Part shown: positions 8,429-16,914 of the stretch, one piece after another
Position numbering within the stretch: the stretch's first letter is position 1
Layout of the letters: each line of letters opens with the position of its first letter
Assembly: GCA_965178655.1 (NCBI GenBank)
Contig: OZ238266.1
Span: 1,860,001 to 1,924,000, forward strand
Origin: GCA-2733415 sp965178655
Lineage (GTDB): Bacteria > Bacteroidota > Bacteroidia > Flavobacteriales > Flavobacteriaceae
Length of the DNA stretch: 64,000 nt
Direction of reading: 5' to 3'
Translations under genes and position numbers: made by a program
Notes under the pieces: model-generated
What the model was told of the DNA's origin: nothing
Databases searched by the model: none
Seen by the model: the letters and a program-made list of their open reading frames with translations, nothing else

Positions 8429-9496
8429 TTACAAGTCGTTTTTCAAGTTATAATTAACAAGTAAGGCTACAACTTTATTATAGCTTTTAATACCAGTTTT
8501 TTGTTTTTTACGCTTTAAAAACAAATCAAATGTATGCTTAAAAATAGGTTCAAACGGATTCTGATATGCGTTCCAAAACAAGCTATTTTCTTTATAGTTC
8601 TCTAAAACACCTTTATGTATACTCTTCTTTAAAAGGGCATATTGGGTGCTGTCTCTTTTAGATAATTCAAATAAGCAATGTCTTAACGCAAAGGTGTATC
8701 CGGCGTATTTAAAATACAAATCACGATTGTTTATGCTAGCAAGAAAGCCAATAAAATTTGTTTCGTTTTCAGCAGCATAGCCAATCTGATGCCCCTGTTC
8801 ATGACTACTTACTAAAGGAATTGTGCCTTTAGGAATTAAATAATTTACCTGTGCCTCATTGGTAAAAGGGTTTAAATAGCCGCTAAAGCCCATATAGCTG
8901 AGAGGGAGGGAAAATAATGATGTTTTAATACTAGGCTTTACGCAAGCTAATTGTGGGTGTATTGTAGCAAGTTGCGAATACCCTTGTTGTGTTTTAGTGA
9001 AGATTTCTGAAATTTGATACGGTATAACTACATTACTACTATCGTTTTTAGCAAGTTGCATTTGTAGCTTGTTTGTTTTTTTGATGAGCTTTTTTGTTAA
9101 TTCGATAAGCGCTTCTGTATTGTAACTTTGCTCTAGACCTAATGTTGTGTGTAATGGTTCACGATAGTAGTTTAGTCCCCAGAGAATATGAAAGCAAAAA
9201 TAGACAACCGATAAAAAAGCGAAAAATGAAACAGTTACGGTTTTGGTTTTTTTGAGAAGTAATGGTAGATTTTTAAAACACCACCATATACTATATAAAA
9301 TAATAAAGCCATAGCATATATCACCAAACGAAAAAGGAATCCAACCTAAAGAAATTCGTAAAAACATACTTATGTATGGGTATATGCCAGTGCTGTAAAA
9401 TTGTTCTACAAGTTGTGGGTGTTCTGAGAGTATTTCAATAAATAATACTTGTAAGGGTAATGCAATTGCTAGAACTGCTTTTGTTTTTCTTAGCAT
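8429..9496 (-). CDS. DUF3810 family membrane protein with zinc-protease-like HExxH variant
   Basis: The open frame reaches 9562, but the ATG at 9494-9496 (MLRKTKAVLAIALPL) gives the usual N-terminus, about 355 residues. Three hydrophobic segments occupy the first ~115 residues (barrel-less inner-membrane anchor). They are followed by a soluble part containing SSHEQGHQIGYAAENETNFIGF, a HExxH-like H-E-Q-G-H motif with a downstream E, typical of gluzincin-type metallopeptidases. DUF3810 is a Bacteroidota family of unknown function; peptidase activity is inference. It is oriented away from pepD and ends 41 bp before the 988-residue amidohydrolase gene. Confidence 0.8.
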   Translation of the reverse strand: MLRKTKAVLAIALPLQVLFIEILSEHPQLVEQFYSTGIYPYISMFLRISLGWIPFSFGDICYGFIILYSIWWCFKNLPLLLKKTKTVTVSFFAFLSVVYFCFHILWGLNYYREPLHTTLGLEQSYNTEALIELTKKLIKKTNKLQMQLAKNDSSNVVIPYQISEIFTKTQQGYSQLATIHPQLACVKPSIKTSLFSLPLSYMGFSGYLNPFTNEAQVNYLIPKGTIPLVSSHEQGHQIGYAAENETNFIGFLASINNRDLYFKYAGYTFALRHCLFELSKRDSTQYALLKKSIHKGVLENYKENSLFWNAYQNPFEPIFKHTFDLFLKRKKQKTGIKSYNKVVALLVNYNLKNDL

Positions 9497-9588
9497 AGAA
9501 AGTGTTTGGTAAAAGATAAAATCTAAAATACAAAATACAAAAAACAATAAAAATAAAGACATATTTGTATATAGATTCTTTCAAAAAC

Positions 9589-9631
9589 TTCAGTATTCAA
9601 TATTCAGTGTTCAATGTTCGGTATTCAGTGT
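9589..9631. repeat. Short degenerate TTCAGTATTCAATGTT-type tandem repeat
   Basis: A 43-bp stretch made of imperfect copies of a TATTCA(G/A)TGTT-like unit lies in the intergenic region between the DUF3810 gene and pepD. It is noncoding and sits upstream of both divergent genes. Its role is unknown. Confidence 0.55.
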
Positions 9632-9699
9632 AACCTATTTTTAAACACTGGTAATATTAATTCTGCAGCACAATAGTAGAATGTTAATTAGGTATTAAT

Positions 9700-9707
9700 T
9701 ATCTTTG
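9700..9707 (+). promoter_or_regulatory. -7 promoter box for pepD
   Basis: TATCTTTG matches TAnnTTTG exactly and lies 25 bp before the pepD ATG. No clear TTTG was seen at the -33 position. Confidence 0.55.
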
Positions 9708-9732
9708 CCACATAAAATTTAAAAAACACACC

Positions 9733-11193
9733 ATGAATCAAGATATAAGAAACTTAGCGCCAAAAGCGGTATGGAATAAATTTGCCGATTTAAACGCAGT
9801 ACCTCGTCCTTCAAAAAAAGAGGAGCGTGTTATTGCTTTTATTAAAAACTTTGGAGAGCAATTGGGTTTGCCAACAACGGTAGATACTGTAGGTAATGTT
9901 ATTATTACCAAGCCAGCAACTCCAGGTTTAGAAAACAGAAAAAAAGTAGTCTTACAGTCGCATTTAGATATGGTACATCAAAAAAATGCAGATACAGACT
10001 TCAATTTTGATACCCAGGGTATTGAAATGTATGTTGATGGTGATTGGGTACGAGCAAAAGGCACTACTTTAGGGGCTGATAACGGGCTAGGTGTAGCAAC
10101 AATGATGGCGGTCTTGGAATCAGATACTATTGTGCATCCAGCTATAGAGGCTTTGTTTACAATTGATGAAGAGACAGGAATGACTGGTGCAATAGGTTTA
10201 AAAGGTGGATTACTTACAGGAGATATCCTTTTAAATTTAGATACTGAAGAAGATGATGAAATTGGAGTAGGTTGTGCCGGAGGTATAGATATTACAGCTA
10301 CTAAAACGTACACAGAAGACAGTACGACTAGTGATATGTTAGGATATTCTATTACTATTAACGGATTAAGTGGAGGCCACTCAGGAATGGATATCATTAA
10401 AGGGCTAGGAAATGCAAATGTATTTATGAATCGTTTACTGTTTAGAGCCTATGAGCAATACGGATTACAGGTTGCTCATATAAACGGAGGGAGTTTACGT
10501 AATGCTATTCCACGAGAAAGTGTTGCGGTAGTAGCAATAAAATCTGCCAATAAAGACGCTTTTGAAACAGGGATTGCTGCTATTGCAAACGCCATAAAAA
10601 CAGAATATGCGACTTTAGAAAAATCTTTAAATATAGTTGTGGCGCCAACAAACTTACCAAAGAAAGTTATGGCGGTTGACGCACAAAAAGGACTTGTAAA
10701 GTCGGTATATGCAGCATTAAATGGTGTACATAGAATGAGTCCGGATATTGAGGGTCTTGTAGAAACATCAAACAATATTGCAAAAATTAATGTTGCAGAC
10801 GGTATGGCTTCTATAAAATGCTTAACACGCTCATCGGTAGATACTAATAAAGACGACTTGGCAAATAAACTAAGTGCTTGTTTTGAAATGGGCGGATTTA
10901 CAGTTGAGTTGTCAGGAGCATACCCAGGATGGGCTCCAAAAATGGATTCGTCAATAGTAAAGCTTACATCAGCAGTATATAAACGTATAAACGGAGAAGA
11001 AGCACATGTAGCAGCATGTCATGCAGGTCTAGAATGTGGTATTTTAGGTACGCATTACCCAGAAATGGAAATGGTTTCATTTGGGCCTACCATAAAAGGC
11101 GCACACTCACCAGATGAGCGCGCAAGCATATCTTCAACACAAAAATACTGGGAGTTCTTTTTAGAAGTGTTAAAAGAAATACCTGTAAAGTAA
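9733..11193 (+). CDS. pepD: Aminoacyl-histidine dipeptidase (M20 family)
   Basis: 486 residues, the normal length for PepD (cytosol nonspecific dipeptidase). It hydrolyses Xaa-His and other dipeptides using two zinc ions in the cytoplasm. Metal ligands are visible in VVLQSHLDMV (His and following Asp), TTLGADNGLGVA (bridging Asp), TIDEETGMTGA (catalytic Glu and metal Glu) and LNLDTEED. The lid domain shows GLSGGHSGMDI, and the last metal His is in KGAHSPDERASI. There is no signal peptide. It is a single-gene unit with its own promoter and a strong terminator downstream at 11211. Confidence 0.95.
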   Translation: MNQDIRNLAPKAVWNKFADLNAVPRPSKKEERVIAFIKNFGEQLGLPTTVDTVGNVIITKPATPGLENRKKVVLQSHLDMVHQKNADTDFNFDTQGIEMYVDGDWVRAKGTTLGADNGLGVATMMAVLESDTIVHPAIEALFTIDEETGMTGAIGLKGGLLTGDILLNLDTEEDDEIGVGCAGGIDITATKTYTEDSTTSDMLGYSITINGLSGGHSGMDIIKGLGNANVFMNRLLFRAYEQYGLQVAHINGGSLRNAIPRESVAVVAIKSANKDAFETGIAAIANAIKTEYATLEKSLNIVVAPTNLPKKVMAVDAQKGLVKSVYAALNGVHRMSPDIEGLVETSNNIAKINVADGMASIKCLTRSSVDTNKDDLANKLSACFEMGGFTVELSGAYPGWAPKMDSSIVKLTSAVYKRINGEEAHVAACHAGLECGILGTHYPEMEMVSFGPTIKGAHSPDERASISSTQKYWEFFLEVLKEIPVK

Positions 11194-11210
11194 ATACAAT
11201 ACAGTTGTTA

Positions 11211-11248
11211 AAAAGCGCAAATAGGCATACCTATTTGCGCTTTTTTTG
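11211..11248 (+). terminator. Rho-independent terminator after pepD
   Basis: A perfect 15-bp stem (AAAAGCGCAAATAGG / CCTATTTGCGCTTTT) with a CATA loop, followed by three more T residues. Confidence 0.9.
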
Positions 11249-11323
11249 ATTTTAAGATTATGCTTTAATCTTTTAAAAATACTAACAAAATACATTGTAT
11301 ATTTGTAGAAAATAGAACATAAA

Positions 11324-12097
11324 ATGAGCTTAACCTTACATAAACCAATTTGTTTTTTTGATTTAGAAACCACAGGAGTTCAAGTCGCTAAAGATAGAAT
11401 TGTAGAAATATCAATACTAAAAGTATTTCCTAATGGGAACAAAGAAAGTAAAACATGGTTAGTTAATCCGGAAATGGATATACCTGCCGAAACTACTGCC
11501 GTACACGGTATTACAAATGAAAAAGTTGCCAATGAACCAACATTTAAAACCTTAGCGCCTACTGTGTATCAAATGATAAAAGATTGCGATTTGGCAGGGT
11601 TTAATTCAGACCGATTTGATATTCCTTTATTGGCAGAAGAGATGCTTCGTGCCGAAATTGATTTTGATATGAAAAACACAGTAACGGTAGATGTACAAAC
11701 CATTTTTCATAAAAAAGAACAGCGCACATTAAGTGCAGGATACAAATTTTACTGTGATAAAGATTTAGATGGGGCACACTCCGCAGAAGTAGACACTAAT
11801 GCTACGTATGAAATTCTATTGGCACAATTAGAGCGTTATCCAGATTTAGGAAAAAACATAAAAGATTTAAGTGCGTTTAGTACTCGTAAAAAGTCAGTAG
11901 ATTTTGCAGGTTTTATAATATTTAATAAAGACGATAAAGAAGCATTTAGCTTTGGGAAGCATAAGGGTAAATTAGTAGAAGATGTTTTGCAAAAAGAGCC
12001 AGGTTACTATAACTGGATTCAGAATGCAGACTTTCCGCTATACACGAAAAAAGTACTGACAGCAATAAAATTAAGAGGACTTAGTAACAAGTTTTAA
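11324..12097 (+). CDS. DnaQ-like 3'-5' exonuclease with C-terminal DUF3820-like domain
   Basis: 257 residues. The N-terminal DEDD exonuclease domain (1-175) shows Exo I FFDLETTG, Exo II AGFNSDRFDIPLL, and Exo III with H-S-A-E-V-D (DGAHSAEVDTNATYE), so it is the DEDDh type like the epsilon subunit of DNA polymerase III. A short C-terminal region (about 195-250, FSFGKHKGKLVEDVL...YYNWIQNADFP) matches the DUF3820 pattern found behind such exonucleases. It probably acts in DNA repair or RNA trimming rather than as the replicative subunit. It heads a plus-strand run with the FAH-family, Hpt and cinA genes at 3 to 11 bp spacings. Confidence 0.9.
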   Translation: MSLTLHKPICFFDLETTGVQVAKDRIVEISILKVFPNGNKESKTWLVNPEMDIPAETTAVHGITNEKVANEPTFKTLAPTVYQMIKDCDLAGFNSDRFDIPLLAEEMLRAEIDFDMKNTVTVDVQTIFHKKEQRTLSAGYKFYCDKDLDGAHSAEVDTNATYEILLAQLERYPDLGKNIKDLSAFSTRKKSVDFAGFIIFNKDDKEAFSFGKHKGKLVEDVLQKEPGYYNWIQNADFPLYTKKVLTAIKLRGLSNKF

Positions 12098-12108
12098 GAC
12101 ACCATCAC

Positions 12109-12720
12109 ATGAAAATAATTTGTATTGGACGAAATTATACCGAGCATATTGCGGAATTAAAAAACACAGCGCCAAGCGAGCCTGTTATCTTTTTAAAACC
12201 TGATACATCAATACTTTTAAAAAAGCAACCATTCTTTATTCCGGATTTTTCAGACGAAGTACATCATGAAGTTGAAGTGCTGGTAAAAATAAATAGGATA
12301 GGGAAATATATAGACGAAAAATTTGCACATAAATACTATGATGACATTAGTTTAGGTATAGATTTTACAGCTCGTGATCTACAGCAAAAACTAAAAGAAA
12401 AAGGCTTGCCTTGGGAAAAATCAAAAGCATTTGATGGTTCTGCAGTAGTTGGAAATTGGGTGTCTAAAAACACCGTTTCATCAGTAGATGATATATCGTT
12501 TTGCTTAACCAAAAACGGAGACACAGTTCAACAAGGAAACACAAAAAACATGCTCTGGAAAATAGATGCGATTATAGCCTACGTATCGCAATATTTTACC
12601 TTAAAAATAGGCGACATTATATTTACAGGAACACCGTCAGGAGTAGGTAAAGTAATGCCAAATGATACATTAGAAGGCTTTTTAAATGACAACAAAATAT
12701 TTTCAATACGTGTAAAATGA
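12109..12720 (+). CDS. Fumarylacetoacetate hydrolase (FAH) family protein
   Basis: 203 residues, the compact single-domain FAH form seen in 2-hydroxyhepta-2,4-diene-dioate isomerase and acylpyruvase-type enzymes. Recognisable features are the IGRNYTEH start, PVIFLKPDTS, the metal-binding H-H-E-V-E-V motif, the DFTARDLQ region, WEKSKAFDGSAVVG and DIIFTGTPSGVG near the C-terminus. It likely cleaves or decarboxylates a beta-diketo acid with Mg2+; oxaloacetate decarboxylase or acylpyruvase activity is the usual annotation. Its stop overlaps the Hpt gene start by 4 bp (ATGA), so translation is probably coupled. Confidence 0.88.
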   Translation: MKIICIGRNYTEHIAELKNTAPSEPVIFLKPDTSILLKKQPFFIPDFSDEVHHEVEVLVKINRIGKYIDEKFAHKYYDDISLGIDFTARDLQQKLKEKGLPWEKSKAFDGSAVVGNWVSKNTVSSVDDISFCLTKNGDTVQQGNTKNMLWKIDAIIAYVSQYFTLKIGDIIFTGTPSGVGKVMPNDTLEGFLNDNKIFSIRVK

Positions 12721-13055
12721 AACCATATCAATTAGATCAAATAGAAGCATTAGCAGACGGAGACCAAGAGTTTATCTTAGCCATTATACATGCTTTTTTA
12801 GAAGAAGTGCCAGAAGCTGTGCAACAAATACAAGAGGGTCTAAAAGAAAATAATCATTATAAAGTTTATCAAAATGCTCATAAAATAAAACCAACCTTGT
12901 CTTTATTTGGTGTTAATCTGCAAAAAGAAATTTTAGCCTTACAACATTGGGGAGAACATAAAGAAACTTCAAAAAATTGTAGTGAAGAGTACACTTTATT
13001 ATTCAATAAAATAACTGAAGTGGCAAAGGCATTGCAACAAGATTATCCGTTATAA
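12717..13055 (+). CDS. Hpt-domain histidine phosphotransfer protein
   Basis: 112 residues, almost all one Hpt four-helix domain. The phosphoacceptor segment is A-H-K-I-K-P-T-L (His about 54), matching the H-x-x-K-x x signature, followed by a typical SLFGV turn. Such proteins shuttle phosphate between hybrid sensor kinases and response regulators in the cytoplasm. No kinase or receiver gene is adjacent, so it is an orphan. The usual Gly/Ala after Lys is Pro here. It overlaps the FAH gene by 4 bp and precedes cinA by 9 bp. Confidence 0.8.
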   Translation: MKPYQLDQIEALADGDQEFILAIIHAFLEEVPEAVQQIQEGLKENNHYKVYQNAHKIKPTLSLFGVNLQKEILALQHWGEHKETSKNCSEEYTLLFNKITEVAKALQQDYPL

Positions 13056-13064
13056 CATATAGCT

Positions 13065-14312
13065 ATGAAGGCAGTAATTATAACTATTGGAGATGAGATT
13101 TTAAACGGACAAATTACTGATGCCAATTCGCAGTTTATAGCAGAAAATTTAACAGCTATTGGTGTGTCGGTTGTTCAAATAATTTCCATACAAGATACAG
13201 AAAAAGCTATTGTGTCTGCTTTAACCTTAGCCGAAAACATAGCAGATGTAATTTTACTTACAGGAGGCTTAGGCCCTACAAGAGACGACGTTACTAAGCA
13301 AAGTATATGCAAGTATTTTAATGATGTTCTTGTAGAAGATAGTGATGTTTTAAAGCAAGTGTCAGCTGTTTTAAGAAAAGAGGTGTCAAGTTTATTATTA
13401 GTAAATAAACAACAAGCTTTAGTGCCATCAACGGCTTTAGTATTGCCAAATAAAAATGGTACTGCGCCAGGAATGTGTTTTAGTCGCACACAAAAAATGT
13501 TTTTTGTACTTCCAGGAGTGCCTTTAGAGATGAAAGCATTGCTGACAGATTTTGTTTTACCAAAAATACAGAAGGAAGCTAAGTTACCGTTTATATACCA
13601 AAAAATAATATTGACTCAAGGCATTGGAGAAAGTGCGTTAGCAGATTTAATTTCGGACTGGGAGACAACATTGCCGCCACAAGTTAAGTTGGCATATTTG
13701 CCAAGTTTTGGTTTAGTAAGGTTGCGTTTGTCTGCTAAAGGAACACATAAAAATGAGATAATTACCCTTGTTGAAGACGCATTAGCACAGGTACTACCAA
13801 AATTGAAAGCATTTATTGTTGGTGGTGATAATGATACGCCAGCCACTGCAGTAATTAAACTGCTGCAATCCTTGCAAAAAACAATAGCAGTAGCAGAAAG
13901 TTGTACAGGCGGATTAATAGCTTCTGAGATGACACAGCATAAAGGCGTTTCTGCGGTGTTTAAGGGTGGGGTAACAGTATATCAAACCCAAACTAAATCT
14001 GATATATTGGGAGTTGATGCGAGTTTAATTGAAAAGCACTCGGTAGTTAGTGAACCTGTGGCTGCCGAAATGGCAAAAAAAGTGCAGCAGAAATTTAACT
14101 CAGATTATGCTATTGCTACAACCGGAAATGCAGGTCCTACTAAAGGAGATTCAGGCGTAGCAGTAGGAACAGTTTGTATAGCTATTGCAACGAAATTAGA
14201 AACTAAGACTTATACATTTAATTTTGGGTCGCCTAGAAACAAAGTAATTCACCGCGCAAAAAACCAAGCATTTTATTTATTACGAAAAGAAATTCTTAGC
14301 CTTAATTCCTAG
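13065..14312 (+). CDS. cinA: CinA family protein (MoCF domain plus NMN amidohydrolase domain)
   Basis: 415 residues, standard full-length CinA. The N-terminal molybdopterin-binding-like (COG1058) domain, about 1-170, shows IGDEILNGQITDANS and LTGGLGPTRDDVTK and has ADP-ribose pyrophosphatase activity in characterised homologues. The C-terminal domain (about 255-415) shows VAESCTGGLIASEMT with the catalytic Ser and IATTGNAGPTKGDSGVAVGTV, which deamidates NMN in the pyridine nucleotide salvage cycle. It is last in the run starting with the DnaQ-like exonuclease gene. The 133-bp gap to rpmB holds the rpmB promoter. Confidence 0.95.
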   Translation: MKAVIITIGDEILNGQITDANSQFIAENLTAIGVSVVQIISIQDTEKAIVSALTLAENIADVILLTGGLGPTRDDVTKQSICKYFNDVLVEDSDVLKQVSAVLRKEVSSLLLVNKQQALVPSTALVLPNKNGTAPGMCFSRTQKMFFVLPGVPLEMKALLTDFVLPKIQKEAKLPFIYQKIILTQGIGESALADLISDWETTLPPQVKLAYLPSFGLVRLRLSAKGTHKNEIITLVEDALAQVLPKLKAFIVGGDNDTPATAVIKLLQSLQKTIAVAESCTGGLIASEMTQHKGVSAVFKGGVTVYQTQTKSDILGVDASLIEKHSVVSEPVAAEMAKKVQQKFNSDYAIATTGNAGPTKGDSGVAVGTVCIAIATKLETKTYTFNFGSPRNKVIHRAKNQAFYLLRKEILSLNS

Positions 14313-14380
14313 AAATAATGCTGTTTAGCATTGTTAAAGTGCTAATAGAGTAAAATACTTGAAATATTTATGCTAATTTA

Positions 14381-14411
14381 TTTGTGTAATGAATGAAAAG
14401 GCTTAAATTTG
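14381..14411 (+). promoter_or_regulatory. Promoter of the rpmB-rpmG-DUF4295 operon
   Basis: A textbook Bacteroidota promoter: TTTG at 14381-14384, a 19-bp spacer, and TAAATTTG at 14404-14411, 34 bp before the rpmB ATG. Confidence 0.75.
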
Positions 14412-14445
14412 CACCTCGTTTAGAAATAACTAAAGTAAAGTAGAG

Positions 14446-14685
14446 ATGTCAAGAGTTTGTGAACTTACTGGAAAAAAAGCAATGGTTGGGAACAATGTTT
14501 CTCACGCAATGAATAAAACAAAACGTAAATTCCACGCGAATTTATTAAAGAAGCGTTTTTATATCCCAGAAGAGGATAAGTGGGTAACACTTAAAGTTTC
14601 TGCTGCGGCATTAAAAACAATTAATAAAAAAGGTATTGCTGCAGTAATCAAAGATGCTAGAGCAAAAGGATTTTTAAGCAAATAA
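14446..14685 (+). CDS. rpmB: 50S ribosomal protein L28
   Basis: 79 residues, typical of Bacteroidota L28. It begins MSRVCELTGKKAMVGNNVSH, the conserved L28 start, and continues with the basic NKTKRKFHANLLKKRF segment that contacts 23S rRNA. It is a structural protein of the large ribosomal subunit. It leads a three-gene operon with rpmG (26-bp gap) and a DUF4295 gene, the usual order in Flavobacteriaceae. A consensus promoter lies just upstream. Confidence 0.97.
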   Translation: MSRVCELTGKKAMVGNNVSHAMNKTKRKFHANLLKKRFYIPEEDKWVTLKVSAAALKTINKKGIAAVIKDARAKGFLSK

Positions 14686-14711
14686 TTTTCAACGTTTAAA
14701 AGACAAGAGAG

Positions 14712-14894
14712 ATGGCTAAAAAAGGAAATAGAGTACAAGTAATATTAGAATGTACAGAGCACAAAGCTTCAGGACAAGCTGGAACGTCAAGATACATTAC
14801 AACAAAAAATAAAAAGAACACTCCAGAAAGATTAGAGGTTAAGAAATTTAACTCTATCTTAAAGAAAATGACTGTTCATAAAGAAATTAAATAA
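14712..14894 (+). CDS. rpmG: 50S ribosomal protein L33
   Basis: 60 residues. It shows the L33 pattern MAKKGNRVQVILECTEHK...SRYITTKNKKNTPERLEVKKF. The zinc-binding Cys pairs of the C+ form are absent (a single Cys at residue 14), so this is the zinc-independent C- type. It is part of the large ribosomal subunit and lies in an operon between rpmB and the DUF4295 gene, 8 bp before the latter. Confidence 0.97.
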   Translation: MAKKGNRVQVILECTEHKASGQAGTSRYITTKNKKNTPERLEVKKFNSILKKMTVHKEIK

Positions 14895-14902
14895 GGTTAG
14901 TT

Positions 14903-15055
14903 ATGGCAAAGAAATCAGTAGCAACGTTACAAACAGGATCTAAAAGATTAACAAAAGCAGTAAAGATGGTAAAATCTCCTAAAACAGGAGCGTATACTTT
15001 CGTAGAATCTGTTATGCAACCAGAATTAGTTAAAGACTGGTTAGCAAAAAAATAA
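14903..15055 (+). CDS. DUF4295 family small basic protein
   Basis: 50 residues, MAKKSVATLQTGSKRLTKAV at the start and ending DWLAKK. It is very basic and invariably follows rpmG in Bacteroidota, where it is annotated DUF4295. The position and composition suggest a ribosome-associated protein, but its function is not established. The start at 14903 is supported by the 8-bp gap to rpmG and by full length agreement with the family. A perfect-palindrome terminator follows at 15083. Confidence 0.9.
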   Translation: MAKKSVATLQTGSKRLTKAVKMVKSPKTGAYTFVESVMQPELVKDWLAKK

Positions 15056-15082
15056 TCTTTTAAATATTTATAAAAGTATTAT

Positions 15083-15118
15083 AAGCTACTTTCTAATATA
15101 TTAGAAAGTAGCTTTTTT
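15083..15118 (+). terminator. Terminator of the rpmB operon
   Basis: A 32-bp perfect palindrome (AAGCTACTTTCTAATA and its complement) followed by a T tract. The end of the T tract also supplies the TTG that would be the -33 element of ftsY. Confidence 0.9.
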
Positions 15119-15139
15119 GGTATATAATATTTATGACCG

Positions 15140-15147
15140 TATCTTTG
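15140..15147 (+). promoter_or_regulatory. -7 promoter box for ftsY
   Basis: TATCTTTG, an exact TAnnTTTG match, 23 bp before the ftsY ATG. A TTG at 15117-15119, inside the upstream terminator T tract, is 20 bp away and suits the -33 element. Confidence 0.65.
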
Positions 15148-15170
15148 GTACGATATAAGCACCCACACAA

Positions 15171-16124
15171 ATGAGTTTTTTTAAAAAAATATTTTCTAAG
15201 GATAAAAAAGAAACCCTTGATAAAGGTTTAGAGAAATCAAAATCATCATTTTTCACTAAGTTAAGTAAGGCTGTAGCAGGTAGAACTACGGTAGATGCAG
15301 ATGTTTTAGATGACTTAGAAGAAGTATTGGTGTCTAGTGATGTTGGGGTTGCCACAACTCTTAAAATAATAACCCGTATTGAATCTCGTGTAGCAGAAGA
15401 CAAGTATTTGGGTACTGAGGAGCTTAATAGTATTCTAAAGGAAGAAATAGCAAACTTATTATCGGAAACAAATTCTGGAGAAGATACAAGTTTTACAATA
15501 CCCGAAACCAAAAAACCATATGTCTTAATGGTTGTTGGTGTTAATGGGGCAGGAAAAACAACTACAATAGGTAAATTAACACATCAGTTTCATAAACAAG
15601 GACTTAAAGTAGTATTAGGCGCTGCAGATACTTTTAGAGCAGCTGCTATAGATCAATTACAAGTTTGGGCAGATCGTGTAGGAGTGCCTTTGGTAAAACA
15701 AGCTATGGGTAGTGACCCTGCTTCGGTAGCTTATGATACACTAGCTTCTGGTGTTGCACAAAATGCCGATGTTATAATTATCGATACTGCAGGACGTTTA
15801 CATAATAAAGTAAACTTAATGAATGAGCTAACTAAAATTAAGCGTGTAATGCAAAAAGTAGTTAATAATGCGCCAGATGATGTGTTGCTAGTACTAGATG
15901 GTTCTACCGGACAAAATGCTTTTGAGCAAGCCAAACAATTTACTGCAGCTACAGACGTAACTTCATTAGCAGTAACAAAATTAGATGGTACTGCAAAGGG
16001 TGGGGTAGTTATTGGTATTTCTGATCAATTTAAAATCCCTGTAAAGTATATTGGTGTAGGAGAAGGAATTGAAGATTTACAAGTATTTAATAAATACGAG
16101 TTTGTAGATTCATTTTTTAAATAA
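15171..16124 (+). CDS. ftsY: Signal recognition particle receptor FtsY
   Basis: 317 residues. FtsY docks SRP-ribosome complexes at the inner membrane and delivers nascent membrane proteins to SecYEG. The N-terminal helical N domain (about 20-105) is followed by the SRP GTPase: P-loop GVNGAGKTTTIGKL, ADTFRAAAIDQL insertion-box region, IDTAGRLHNK (G3), TKLDGTAKGG (G4) and the C-terminal VGVGEGIEDLQVF. The acidic A domain of E. coli FtsY is missing, leaving a short basic amphipathic start (SFFKKIFSKDKK) that probably binds lipid. It is a single-gene unit, convergent with the methyltransferase gene 4 bp away. Confidence 0.97.
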   Translation: MSFFKKIFSKDKKETLDKGLEKSKSSFFTKLSKAVAGRTTVDADVLDDLEEVLVSSDVGVATTLKIITRIESRVAEDKYLGTEELNSILKEEIANLLSETNSGEDTSFTIPETKKPYVLMVVGVNGAGKTTTIGKLTHQFHKQGLKVVLGAADTFRAAAIDQLQVWADRVGVPLVKQAMGSDPASVAYDTLASGVAQNADVIIIDTAGRLHNKVNLMNELTKIKRVMQKVVNNAPDDVLLVLDGSTGQNAFEQAKQFTAATDVTSLAVTKLDGTAKGGVVIGISDQFKIPVKYIGVGEGIEDLQVFNKYEFVDSFFK

Positions 16125-16128
16125 ACAC

Positions 16129-16902
16129 CTATTTTTTATAGCAAACAGGAATTAATTCTCCTTTAGCTAAAGCATATCGTTTAATATCGCTGTCCGATAA
16201 TGTTGCAGTAAAATCTACAGCATCTACTGTAAAACCTACACTGCGTAATGTATTAAAGTAATCTAGTCCATAAATGCGCACATGGTCATATTGCTCAAAT
16301 ATCTTACTGCGCTCATCTTTATCAGTAATACTGTCGTCTTCAAAAGTATATGCTCTAGATAAATCTTGTGGTACTTGTAGTATAGCCATTCCATTCGGTT
16401 TTAAAACACGATATAGCTCTTTCATTGCTTTTTTGTGATCTGGAATATGCTCTAATACATGGTTGCAAAAAATAATATCATAGCTGTTCTCTGAAAATGG
16501 TAAGTTGCAAATATCTGCTTTTACGTCTGCCAGTGGCGACAGTAAATCGGTAGTCGTATAATTAATGTTTTTGAGTTTTTTAAAACGTTTATAAAAGCAT
16601 TGTTCGGGTGCAAAATGCAATACTTCTTTAAGTGATTTATTAGTAAAAAAATCGGTTTTTTGTTTTAGATATAACCACAATAAACGGTGTCTTTCTAAAG
16701 ATAGCGTTGAAGGCGATAGTACATTGTTTCGTTGAGTAGTATATCCGTAAGGTAAAAAAGAACGATAACCTTTACCATTAATAGGATCTGTATAAGTGTT
16801 TCCTCTTAGAAAAAAGGATAATAGCGGTCTTATACCATAACTTAGACGAATTAAAAATGGACGTGGTATAGTGTTTAGTATAAACTTAAAAATGTATTTC
16901 AA
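16129..16902 (-). CDS. Class I SAM-dependent methyltransferase
   Basis: 257 residues. The Rossmann methyltransferase core is in the second half: EVLHFAPEQCF (variant motif I), YTTTDLLSPLADVKADICNLPFSENSYDIIFCNHVLEHIPDH (motifs II to IV) and LKPNGMAILQVPQ. This is the Methyltransf_11 pattern. The first ~90 residues are basic and family-specific. The substrate is unknown. It is last in a probable operon with map and a small GldL-like membrane protein gene (12-bp gap). Confidence 0.88.
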   Translation of the reverse strand: MKYIFKFILNTIPRPFLIRLSYGIRPLLSFFLRGNTYTDPINGKGYRSFLPYGYTTQRNNVLSPSTLSLERHRLLWLYLKQKTDFFTNKSLKEVLHFAPEQCFYKRFKKLKNINYTTTDLLSPLADVKADICNLPFSENSYDIIFCNHVLEHIPDHKKAMKELYRVLKPNGMAILQVPQDLSRAYTFEDDSITDKDERSKIFEQYDHVRIYGLDYFNTLRSVGFTVDAVDFTATLSDSDIKRYALAKGELIPVCYKK

Positions 16903-16914
16903 AGCAACTAGGTG

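Noticed and set aside
9978..10775. Antisense frames inside pepD
   Set aside because: They mirror the pepD coding sequence, whose catalytic motifs are intact, so they are not separate genes.
14313..14380. Small hairpin AATGCT/AGCATT after cinA as terminator
   Set aside because: Only a 6-bp stem and no T tract follows, so support is too weak.
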